From Rhodocyclaceae bacterium (GTDB lineage Bacteria > Pseudomonadota > Gammaproteobacteria > Burkholderiales > Rhodocyclaceae): a DNA stretch of 64,000 bases. Shown here piece after piece: positions 18,031-26,547 of this stretch (position 1 is the stretch's first letter; each line of letters begins with the position of its first letter). Below the pieces are notes generated by a model. That model was not told where the DNA came from and did not search any database. It saw only the letters and a list, made by a program, of their open reading frames with translations. The stretch is from NCBI GenBank assembly GCA_016791105.1, contig JAEUNM010000110.1, positions 1 to 64,000 on the forward strand. The letters run 5' to 3'. The position numbers and the translations under genes are program-made.

Positions 18031-19371
18031 TTAGCCGCCTTTGCGTTCTTTCACGTATTCCTTGCGTATGCCCTGATGCACCGCATCCAGGGTGATGGTG
18101 TCGCTGTCCTCGCGCAATGCCTGCAGTGAAGCAAAACGGATCGCATTCATGATGGAGCTGCCGGACAATTCGTGTTCGCGCGCCAGTTTTTCCAGATCGA
18201 TGCCGTCTTCCAGCCTTGCATGGCTGGGAAAGCCTTGGCGCCACAGGCGCAGGCGTTCGTCGGATTTGGGCATGGGGAAATAGATGACCGATTCGAAGCG
18301 GCGCGTAAATGCTTCGTCCAGGTTGTCGCGCAGATTGGAAGCCAGAATCGCCACACCGTCGAATGCTTCCAGACGTTGCAGCAGGAAAGCGGTTTCCTGG
18401 TTGGCGTAGCGGTCGTGCGCGCTGCGCGTTTCGCTGCGCTTGCCGAATAGTGCGTCGGCTTCGTCGAAAAACAGTATCCAGCCGCGGTGCTCGGCCTGGT
18501 CGAATACCCGCGCCAGGTTTTTTTCCGTTTCGCCTATGTATTTGGATATCACCAAAGACAGGTCGATTTTGTACACCGGGCGGCCGGTGGTGCGGCCCAA
18601 CAGGCAGGCGGTCATGGTTTTGCCGGTGCCGGGCGGGCCGTAGAACAGGCTGCGATAACCCGGACGCAGTTTTGCCGCCATGCCCCAATCCTGCATCAAG
18701 GTGCTGCCGTGGCCTATCCAGGTTTCGATTTCTTCGATTTGCGTGCGCGTGCCCGGATTGAGCACCAGGTCGGTCCATTCGAGCTGCGTTTCGATCAGGC
18801 GAGCCGGAAAATTGCTGCCGAATGCCGGCTGGTGCGCCTGCCCGGTCGTGAACATGGCGGCATAGTCTTCGCCCAGGCAAAGCGGCGCGTGCACCAGTGC
18901 TTCGTCCGGGCCGGTGGCGAAACGCAATACGTGATGGCGCGAAAAAAAGTGGCCAGGCCCGAATAATTCGAGCAGCGCAAAGCGTTCGGCAAAATGTTCC
19001 GACAACAGGAACAAGGCGGTTTCCACGGTCGGCACGAAGCCGCTGTCCTGCGCCGTGATGCGACCGCCGAATTCGGTGAAGCGGCGGTCGAATTTCTGGT
19101 TTTTCAGCAAAAAAATGTCCAGCAATTGCGGGCGCAACTGTGCCGCCAGCGTCAGCGCCAGCACCGCGCGTTCGTCGAAACTGAGCGGATAGTGGCGCAC
19201 GAATCCGGCAAAGGGCGATTCGGAATCGTGCAAATCCGGCGGTGCAATGGCGCGCAATGTGGCGGGCGCATCGTCCTGGCGGAAAAAGCGCTTGAAGCGG
19301 GCGTCCAGCAGGAGCGCCAGCCAGTCCATTTCGTTTTCAAGGTCGCGTGCGTTGGCAAGTAGCGCGTCCAT
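18031..19371 (-). CDS. eCIS AAA+ ATPase (Afp15/Pvc15-like)
   Basis: 446 aa from the ATG at 19371, which shares one base with the tape-measure stop (TGATG) and has AGGTGG 7 nt upstream; ATG at 19377 is the alternative. An N-terminal helical domain (~1-200) precedes one AAA+ module: Walker A GPPGTGKT (245-252), Walker B ILFFDEADALFG (299-310), and an arginine-finger/sensor region with ANQETAFLLQRLE and FTRRFESVIYF. Afp15/Pvc15-like ATPases are needed for assembly or cargo loading of eCIS particles. Confidence 0.93.
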   Translation of the reverse strand: MDALLANARDLENEMDWLALLLDARFKRFFRQDDAPATLRAIAPPDLHDSESPFAGFVRHYPLSFDERAVLALTLAAQLRPQLLDIFLLKNQKFDRRFTEFGGRITAQDSGFVPTVETALFLLSEHFAERFALLELFGPGHFFSRHHVLRFATGPDEALVHAPLCLGEDYAAMFTTGQAHQPAFGSNFPARLIETQLEWTDLVLNPGTRTQIEEIETWIGHGSTLMQDWGMAAKLRPGYRSLFYGPPGTGKTMTACLLGRTTGRPVYKIDLSLVISKYIGETEKNLARVFDQAEHRGWILFFDEADALFGKRSETRSAHDRYANQETAFLLQRLEAFDGVAILASNLRDNLDEAFTRRFESVIYFPMPKSDERLRLWRQGFPSHARLEDGIDLEKLAREHELSGSSIMNAIRFASLQALREDSDTITLDAVHQGIRKEYVKERKGG

Positions 19372-21110
19372 CACCATTCCACCTGCAAGGGGGCTTCCAT
19401 CCAGGGTAGTTTGACCCACTGGAAGCCCCACGGAAATTGCTCCAGCACGAGGTCGTGGGTTTCGCGTTCCACGCGCAGCAGCCAGGTGCCGTCCTGCATA
19501 TCGAGCATGCCGGCGCGCAGCAGGAAACTGGCGCGGAAGCCGGCCACGGACATATTGTTGAGAATAGGCAGTTGCGCGATCACCGCGGCCAGCAAGCCCT
19601 CGCATTCGTCGATTTCGGTGTCGGTGAGCGCTGGTTCCAGCTCACACGGCGCGTCCAAGGGTAGTCCGCACAGCAATTTGTTCAGGGGCAGCAGGTATTC
19701 CGGCGCTGCCGGCTCGCCGGTTGCGACGCAATGCAGCAGCACGGCGGCGCGGGCCTGCGCGGCGGCGTTTTTGAACTGCTTGCCCTCCAGCAGATCGAGG
19801 CGTTGCAGAAACAGTTTGAAGTGCGGCCACAGGATGACCAGGCCGGCGTTGCTCACCGGGATGGCGTCGGTATCGCCCAGTTCGGGCGGCGCGCCGCGCT
19901 GCGGGTGCAGGCGCCGTATCAAATCTGCGCTGGCCGCTGCGGTGGAATCAAGCTCACTGGTACGGTGGGCGGCGACGCTGCCGCCTTCCGCGGCGGGGGG
20001 GCTGGCGTCTGCGTCGGGGCGGGTCGTGTCGGGCTGTTCCGCGAAATTTTGGTGCGGCGCACCCATGCCGGTTTCCGCTTGGGCGGCCGGGAGGGCGGCC
20101 TGTTCGCCCGTTGCCGGGGAGCGGCCCATGCTTGCCGAATCAGCCGCATCGCTTCCGCTTGGCTCAGTTTGGGGCGCTTCTTCTACTGCCTGGCCTTGCT
20201 GCGTGCCGGCGCGGCGCTCAGCGCGGCTCGCGGTCGCGCTTTCTGCTGCCGCCTGTTCTGCGCTTAATTGCGCCAATATCTGCGCGACGCCTGCCGTGTC
20301 CGCTGCGCCCAGGGCCTGCGCGCTTTGTTGCGCCTGCCCGACCAGATGCCGGTAGGCGCGCATCCGACCGCCGGCCAGGCGCAGCAATACGCCGCGGCTG
20401 AAAGCCAGTCCGCCGGAGGCTGCTACCGATGCCGCGCCGGCATTGGCAAACATGCTGCGCCAGACGCGGCTGCGCCAGCCCTCCGCAGGGCTGGGTTCCG
20501 GCAGGGGCTGGTCGGTTTGTATCAGGATGCCGGCGAGTGCAGCCGGAACGCTGGCCAGTTGCGGCAACAGCACGGCCAGCAGCCGCGTTAGCAGCGTGTC
20601 GTCGAAATGCCCGGCCAGCCGCGTCAGCACCGGCGGATGGGCCAGTAGCGGCGACAAGTCGCGGCGCAAGCCCTCGGCTGCGACCTGCATGAGCAGCGCC
20701 AGGGCGGCTTGTGGCTGGCCCGCCTGGCCGCTGTCTGCCCACCAGGGCAGGCGGCCCAGGCGCAAATACTGCGAAAGCAATTCCCATTGCGACTGAACTT
20801 GCGGCGCCGGGCCGGCAGCGTTTTCGAGGCGGGCAATGGCCTGCGCCAAGCCTTCGCGCAGGGCAGGTTTTAATTTGCCCAGAAAGTCCGCCGCAAAATC
20901 GTTCTGCGCCACGGTACCCAAATCCAGTTCCAGCCGGGTGATGCGATGCAGGCGGTCGGGCGCGCTCAATTGGTCGCAACACTGCTCCAGTTCGCGCACC
21001 AACTCGGCTTGCACGGCTTGCGCCTGCTGCTGCAGGGGCCAGGCACTGGCGCCGTCGGCCAGCGCCAGTTCCAGCGTTTGGCGCAGGACGGTGTGGCGTT
21101 GTGCGCCCAT
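19371..21110 (-). CDS. eCIS tape-measure protein (Afp14-like)
   Basis: 579 aa. The N-terminal part (HTVLRQTLELAL, LQQQAQAVQAELV, ITRLELDLG) and the conserved C-terminus (GLVILWPHFKLFLQRLDLLE, AVLLHCVATGE, LPLNKLLCGLPL, FRASFLLRAGML, VERETHDLVLEQFPWGFQWVKLPWM) are those of contractile-injection-system tape-measure proteins. A low-complexity Ala/Glu/Pro-rich middle (~290-400) separates them. The protein sets tube length inside the particle. It lies 15 nt after the second large baseplate gene. Confidence 0.92.
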   Translation of the reverse strand: MGAQRHTVLRQTLELALADGASAWPLQQQAQAVQAELVRELEQCCDQLSAPDRLHRITRLELDLGTVAQNDFAADFLGKLKPALREGLAQAIARLENAAGPAPQVQSQWELLSQYLRLGRLPWWADSGQAGQPQAALALLMQVAAEGLRRDLSPLLAHPPVLTRLAGHFDDTLLTRLLAVLLPQLASVPAALAGILIQTDQPLPEPSPAEGWRSRVWRSMFANAGAASVAASGGLAFSRGVLLRLAGGRMRAYRHLVGQAQQSAQALGAADTAGVAQILAQLSAEQAAAESATASRAERRAGTQQGQAVEEAPQTEPSGSDAADSASMGRSPATGEQAALPAAQAETGMGAPHQNFAEQPDTTRPDADASPPAAEGGSVAAHRTSELDSTAAASADLIRRLHPQRGAPPELGDTDAIPVSNAGLVILWPHFKLFLQRLDLLEGKQFKNAAAQARAAVLLHCVATGEPAAPEYLLPLNKLLCGLPLDAPCELEPALTDTEIDECEGLLAAVIAQLPILNNMSVAGFRASFLLRAGMLDMQDGTWLLRVERETHDLVLEQFPWGFQWVKLPWMEAPLQVEW

Positions 21111-21125
21111 GTGCGGGGGTTAGGA

Positions 21126-24100
21126 TCAGACCGCGCCGACGAGCGCGCTGACGGCAAGTTCGAACACCGTTTCCAGCCCGGTTTGCGCTTTCACGGCGCG
21201 GATGGACAATTTATCGGTGGCTGCCAGATCGACCGGACAATCCCATTCCGGCGGCGGCGAAGGCATTTGTCCCGCCAGCGCGAAATCTATTTCCACCGCC
21301 AGCCCGCCTATGCCTTTTTCGGGCTTGTGGAAATACACCGGCAGGCCCAAATCCTGGTCGCTGCCGGCCAGACGGAAATGGTAATAGACGCCCGGCTGGC
21401 CATTCGCAACCAGGTAGGCGGTGTTTTTCGCGAGGCCGGGGCCGACGCCGGTATCGTCGCGCCGGCTCAAGCGCAACGGAAAATCCGCCGCCGTGCCGGG
21501 CCGCACCAGAATGACCGCCGCACTGGCAAGCTGTATGGTGGAGCCGACCGGCGCGCCGCCGCGCGGGTTGGCGTGCGACTTGCTGGCGTGCACGACCAGC
21601 AAGCTGTCTTCCTTGAGCGCGGTAATCGGCAAGCTCAGATTGTTGCCGGTGCCGGCGGCCGCCGCACCGGCGGCTTGCACGTCCGGCGCGGGTAGCGGCG
21701 GTGCGCTCACCCAGAGCGAATTGAAGCCCGCAATGGGAATTGCCGTAGCGTTCGTACTGCGCAGGAATTCGCTGTCGCCGATGTCGCGCGCCCATACCTG
21801 ATAGCTGGCGCTGGCTTGCGAGGACTTCACCACCAGCGTGGCCGCCGCCTTGTAGTCCACCACCGACTTCGGCAGGCTCACGGCCAGACCCGGATTGGCG
21901 CGAACTTTCAGCGGCAAATCCGGGATGAGCGCGTCGATCATGGTGGGCTGGTTGTCGCCTGCGTCGAACGTTTTGGTGGCGCGCACGCGCAACATGCAAT
22001 CTTCCTGCACTTGCTGGGTTTGCAACTCGATGGTGGCGGCATTGCCGCGCACGTCCGCCACCGAAATGGTGCGGTAGCCGCCCGCCGCCTGGCTGTCCGG
22101 CGTGAGCAGGCGATAATCCACGCCGGCCTGGCTGGCTTCGACCGAGACTTCGGCCTGGGCCGCGAAATCGATGATGCGGGCGGCATCCGGCGCCGTGTCG
22201 TCCGCCACCAGCAGGTCGGCACCACTGATGAAGTGGATGAGCGAAGTATCCAGTCCGACGCGGATCTGGATTTTTGTGTACAGGTTGCGGCTATAGCCCG
22301 AGCTGGGGCGCGTGGCGCGCACGACGAAATCGACGTCGCCGGTTATGCGCGGCGTGGTGAGCAGCAGGTCGCTGCCTTGCCCGACGCCATTGACGGGCGG
22401 GGTTAGCGGGCTGCCGTTTTTGGCCAGCAACTGGTAGGCCACGCCGGTTTGCGCCACCATCAATGTGACGCGCCCGGATTGGCCCCAGGCCACGACTTTG
22501 GTGTACTCCACCGGCAGGTCCGCGAGCGGATAACTGTGGCCCAGCTTCAGCAGGTCTATCAGGCGATCGCGCGCGTCGCGCTGGCGCAACCATTCCGCCG
22601 CGCCGCCCTGCGCCAGACGCACTTGGCGCTGGCTATCCAGCCAGGTTTGGTGGGCATCGGCAAACAGCGCCATGTCGGCTTGATTGAGCCACACCACATA
22701 GGCAAACAGGTGGGCCGGAATTTCTTCGCGCAGCGTTTGTTCGACGAATTGTTTGAACGCCGGCACCGCGCAACGCCCGGCCCAGGCCGGCATGACCAGG
22801 CTGATCTGCAGCGAATAGGGGTCGGCGCCGCGCACCTCGGCCAGCAGCGGCAGCGCGCCTTGCGCGGAATCCGCCGCCACCGGCCGCAGCAGCAGATGTT
22901 CGACCAGAAAAAAGCGCTGTTCCGGGTTTTCTGGCGCCAGGCCCAGTTTGATGCGCAGCCGTTGTTCCAGGCCGGCGTCCTCGGCCGGTGCCGGCGCGCG
23001 CGTGAGGTCGCGCCCGCTGCCGCGCGCCGAACCAAGCGCTGGATAGTTGCGCAGCCAGGCTTGTTTGGCCAGCGCCAGATCGCGCAGCCGTGCTTGCTGA
23101 TCCGAATTGGCGGATAGCGGCAGCACCCCGTCCGGATTCACGAATTGTTCCGCAAAGCGCGCCAGCAAGTGATCCAGCAGGCGGTTTTTGCGTGCCCAGT
23201 CGGGCGCGGCGCCGAGTTCCATGTCGCCGGCTGCCGGGGCTTCCACGATGCGCGCCAGCCGCGCCGCGCGCTCGCCGCGGTCGGCGCGGCGCCAAACCGG
23301 GTCCAGGCCCAGGCTGGCGTCGTCCATGTCGCCTGCGAAATAGGTTTGCGGCGCGTTGCCGGCAAAACCCAGCAAATCGCCCAGGTGCGCCAGTTGCGCG
23401 TGCTGATTGGCGAGCAACTGGTCGAACAGCAGTAAATAGGCTTGCAACTGCCGCAACTGGGCGCGGCGCAAATCATTTGCTTCGGGCGGCAGACCGCGCT
23501 CGCCCAGGCCGTAATTTTCCGGGAAATGATGCTGGATCGAATAATAGTTGCCCACCTGGCGGTCGCGCCCGGGCGCCGGCAGAATGTCCAGTTCCTCAGG
23601 CTGCGCCTGACGGTACGCGCCGGCCGCCAGCACCTGCGTGACGCGCTCGCCCGCCGCGGCGCGATCTACCGACAGCGTGAGCTGCTGGCGCTGCAGCACG
23701 ATATTGGAGGTGTTCCAGTCGAATTGCGGCACTTCGCCGTCGTCGATATCCAGCCACCAGTCCTGCCATACGGCGCCGCCCGCGCTCAATGCCAGTTGTT
23801 TGACCAGGGCCACGCCCTCCACGCGCATCACGGCCTGCACGAAATCCGACACGCGCAGCGCGCGTCTGCGCTCCAGCGCGGCCAATTCGGCGGTATCGAC
23901 AAAACCTTGCTGCAGCGGCGGCCCGGCAAATATTTCGTCGATCTGCCAGCCTGCCGCGACGCACTGGGCCAGGCTGCGAAAGCGCACGCGCGGCGAGGTT
24001 TGGGCCGCGATGGCCAGCACAATGGCCGCATAGACATCATCCGGCGTGGCTTCGGCGCCAATTTCTATGGTCGCGTTGACCTGGATGCTGCGCGGCTTCA

Positions 24101-24695
24101 ACACGTCCACGGAGGCGAAATCCATGCCCAGCGGGCGGGCGGCATGCAGGCGGGCGCCCACGTTGCGCGCCAGTTCGCCGGCTGTGACGCCCAATTCGTT
24201 GGACGCCTCGATCCATACGCGGAACAGCCCCTTCATGGGCAGGACGGAAAATGCCGGATCGGCGCGCAGCAGCACCATGCCCTTGTGTGGATCGCCCGAG
24301 GCGGGAATGCCGTCGGCGGCCAGATACACCGGCGGATCCGGCACGGCGGCCGACTCTATCCAGGCGTTGCGCACGCCGCGCACATCCACCGCCAGTTTGC
24401 GCAGGTCGGTCAGCGTAACCGGCCGTGAGCCGAGGATGCTGGCCGCTCCATACAACTGGTCGGCAGGGTTTTTGCCGCCGCTGGACAGCAAATCGGGCAG
24501 GGGGAAATCGCAGCGATAGGCCAGTTCCGTCAGCGCATAACAGCACTGTTCCAGGATGGTGATGCCCGGGTCCTGGGCGTTGAAGTCGGTCCAGTCGGGG
24601 CCGGCCAAAGCCTGCAATTGCAGCATGCCCTGGCGCAGCAAACTGGCGTAGTCCGACAAATCCTGTACCGCCGGATTTTGCGTGGCGACGGACAT
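21126..24695 (-). CDS. Large eCIS baseplate protein (Afp12/baseplate-J-like)
   Basis: 1,189 aa. The N-terminus has the baseplate assembly signature LAGPDWTDFNAQDPGITILE and then CCYALTELAYR. The middle (~380-560) contains repeated LLLFDQLLANQHAQLAHL-type helices and VEHLLLRP; the C-terminal third is strand-rich Ig-like repeats (several TLVVK/ILLVHA segments). Family members form the wedge ring that triggers sheath contraction. Whether it equals Afp11 or Afp12 is uncertain; the order used here follows position. It starts 6 nt after the fibre gene. Confidence 0.85.
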   Translation of the reverse strand: MSVATQNPAVQDLSDYASLLRQGMLQLQALAGPDWTDFNAQDPGITILEQCCYALTELAYRCDFPLPDLLSSGGKNPADQLYGAASILGSRPVTLTDLRKLAVDVRGVRNAWIESAAVPDPPVYLAADGIPASGDPHKGMVLLRADPAFSVLPMKGLFRVWIEASNELGVTAGELARNVGARLHAARPLGMDFASVDVLKPRSIQVNATIEIGAEATPDDVYAAIVLAIAAQTSPRVRFRSLAQCVAAGWQIDEIFAGPPLQQGFVDTAELAALERRRALRVSDFVQAVMRVEGVALVKQLALSAGGAVWQDWWLDIDDGEVPQFDWNTSNIVLQRQQLTLSVDRAAAGERVTQVLAAGAYRQAQPEELDILPAPGRDRQVGNYYSIQHHFPENYGLGERGLPPEANDLRRAQLRQLQAYLLLFDQLLANQHAQLAHLGDLLGFAGNAPQTYFAGDMDDASLGLDPVWRRADRGERAARLARIVEAPAAGDMELGAAPDWARKNRLLDHLLARFAEQFVNPDGVLPLSANSDQQARLRDLALAKQAWLRNYPALGSARGSGRDLTRAPAPAEDAGLEQRLRIKLGLAPENPEQRFFLVEHLLLRPVAADSAQGALPLLAEVRGADPYSLQISLVMPAWAGRCAVPAFKQFVEQTLREEIPAHLFAYVVWLNQADMALFADAHQTWLDSQRQVRLAQGGAAEWLRQRDARDRLIDLLKLGHSYPLADLPVEYTKVVAWGQSGRVTLMVAQTGVAYQLLAKNGSPLTPPVNGVGQGSDLLLTTPRITGDVDFVVRATRPSSGYSRNLYTKIQIRVGLDTSLIHFISGADLLVADDTAPDAARIIDFAAQAEVSVEASQAGVDYRLLTPDSQAAGGYRTISVADVRGNAATIELQTQQVQEDCMLRVRATKTFDAGDNQPTMIDALIPDLPLKVRANPGLAVSLPKSVVDYKAAATLVVKSSQASASYQVWARDIGDSEFLRSTNATAIPIAGFNSLWVSAPPLPAPDVQAAGAAAAGTGNNLSLPITALKEDSLLVVHASKSHANPRGGAPVGSTIQLASAAVILVRPGTAADFPLRLSRRDDTGVGPGLAKNTAYLVANGQPGVYYHFRLAGSDQDLGLPVYFHKPEKGIGGLAVEIDFALAGQMPSPPPEWDCPVDLAATDKLSIRAVKAQTGLETVFELAVSALVGAV

Positions 24696-24701
24696 GGCCG
24701 G

Positions 24702-26501
24702 TCAATCCGCCGCGGTCTGTGCTTCGAGTTGGCCGAGCTTTGCGTCCAGCTCTTTGATCGCGTTGATCAATACGGGAATCAGGTTGATGTAGCCGACGCT
24801 CAGGTTGCCCTTGCCCTCGCTGCTGTCGTCGGCATACACCACCTCGTTGATCACGCTCTTGACGTCTTGCGCGATCAGGCCCAGGCATTTGTGCGGGTTG
24901 GCCAATTCTTTCCAGTTGAAGGACACCGGGCGCAGTTTTTTTACGTCTTCCAGCCCGTACTGCAAGTCCTCGATGTCTTTCTTTCCCTTTTCGTCCGAGT
25001 TATTGACGAATGTTCCGATCACCTCCAGGTAATCCCATACCTTGACGACGCGCCTGATCGGCGCCGTTTGTGTGGTGCGGCCCAAAATCATGAGCGCGCC
25101 ATAGTTCGAGGCATTTTCTATCGCCGCGTAGCCGGCGTTATTGCCGGTACCGGTGTGGGTGTGACTGGTGTTGGAAAAATAAATGTCCGAGTTGCCCGCG
25201 AACACCGCGCCGGAAACGGTGGTATTCCCGGTCGGCGCTTCAATTGTCATTACGTATTTGCCGCCCGTGGTGTCGGCGAAATAAAAGTTGCGGTTGCTGT
25301 GCAGGCCGAATAACAGGCCGCCGCCCGGGTGCGTGATGGCCGAGTGGGCGGACTGGCTTAGGCGTATTGCTTCGTACCAGCCGCCCCAGGTGGACGTATT
25401 GGCCACAATGTCGAGCTTGGCGCCCGGCGCATTGGTGCCTATGCCCACCCCGCCCGACGGCATCAAGGCAATGTGATCGTCCGCGTCGTTGGAAGTGCCG
25501 ATCTCCAGCGTGCAGGATTCGCCGCTGCGCGGGTAATAGCGCATCCACGCCGCATCGCTGCCGCCGCCGCCCGGATCCTTGGGAAACATGATGCCGTTGC
25601 TGGCCGAATTGCCGGCGCTGGGGGTCAGGGCGCCGGCTACCTCGACATTGTCCCAAAGCTTGATCTTGCGCGGCAGCGCGCCGGCGCCGACGATGTGCAG
25701 CGCCGTGCCCCAATTGCCCTTGTAGGCAATCTTGCCGGAATTGGGGTCATCCCCACTATCGCGCGCAAAACTGACGGACTTGCTGCCGGAGCCGCCTTCA
25801 TCGAAACCCAGGCGCACCAGATTGGCGACATCCAGTTTCCCGTTCGGAACCGGCGCGCCGATGCCGACATTGCCGTCCCAGGTAATGCGCATGCGCTCTT
25901 GCAGCGGCTTGTTGGCGGCGCCGCTATCTTTGGTCAGAAATAACAGATGGCTGGAAAAATTGCCGTTGTCGCTGGACTGTATGCGCGCGGTCGGGTCATT
26001 GCTGCCGGGGTCGTAGCCGTCGAAATCGATGGCGGCGCCGGCACCGGCCGATCCTGCGCCATTCATGAGCGTGAGGCGCGGGCCCAGTGCGCCGGCGCTG
26101 TCCTTGCGCAAATGCACGGCACTAAGCGGGCTGATGGTGCCTATGCCGATATTTCCGCTGCTTTTATCGACGAACAGCCGGCTCGTGCCCTGGCCGTCGC
26201 TGACCGAAAAGCCGGCTTTGGCGGTGGCCGGATTGTTCTGGTCCGAGCGCGGATTCATCTGCAAGGTCCAGGCCGGATTCGGGTCGCTTACGTTGCCGTA
26301 AAAATTGATCAGTTTTTGCGGGCTGGCGCCATCGCCGGTGGCGGTAATGGAGAGCGGATCGCCCGCCGGCTTGCAGATGCCGTCCTCGTTCTGGTTCAGC
26401 GTGCTATTGATCAGATCGCGGAAATTGTCCTCGGTCGGAATTTTGTTCTTGAGGAAATAGGATTGCAGCGTGCTGCGGTCCTTGAAGTTCTTGGTATCCA
26501 T
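24702..26501 (-). CDS. eCIS tail fibre with C-terminal S74 intramolecular chaperone
   Basis: 599 aa. A short N-terminal attachment region (~1-60, KNKIPTEDNFRDLINS) is followed by repeated fibre motifs (NIGIGT, NVGIGA, GVGIGT) of beta-helical tail spikes, then a C-terminal peptidase-S74 domain: SDEKGKKDI with the catalytic Ser502/Lys507 pair at the canonical +5 spacing, RPVSFNWKE, GLIAQDV, and a trimeric coiled coil (LIPVLINAIKELDAKL). S74 domains trimerise fibres and cleave themselves off. The fibre decides which cells the particle binds. It lies between the two large baseplate genes. Confidence 0.9.
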   Translation of the reverse strand: MDTKNFKDRSTLQSYFLKNKIPTEDNFRDLINSTLNQNEDGICKPAGDPLSITATGDGASPQKLINFYGNVSDPNPAWTLQMNPRSDQNNPATAKAGFSVSDGQGTSRLFVDKSSGNIGIGTISPLSAVHLRKDSAGALGPRLTLMNGAGSAGAGAAIDFDGYDPGSNDPTARIQSSDNGNFSSHLLFLTKDSGAANKPLQERMRITWDGNVGIGAPVPNGKLDVANLVRLGFDEGGSGSKSVSFARDSGDDPNSGKIAYKGNWGTALHIVGAGALPRKIKLWDNVEVAGALTPSAGNSASNGIMFPKDPGGGGSDAAWMRYYPRSGESCTLEIGTSNDADDHIALMPSGGVGIGTNAPGAKLDIVANTSTWGGWYEAIRLSQSAHSAITHPGGGLLFGLHSNRNFYFADTTGGKYVMTIEAPTGNTTVSGAVFAGNSDIYFSNTSHTHTGTGNNAGYAAIENASNYGALMILGRTTQTAPIRRVVKVWDYLEVIGTFVNNSDEKGKKDIEDLQYGLEDVKKLRPVSFNWKELANPHKCLGLIAQDVKSVINEVVYADDSSEGKGNLSVGYINLIPVLINAIKELDAKLGQLEAQTAAD

Positions 26502-26547
26502 TTAATGCTCCGGTCAATTGGCACTAAGCAAGGGGTGCGCCGGCGCC

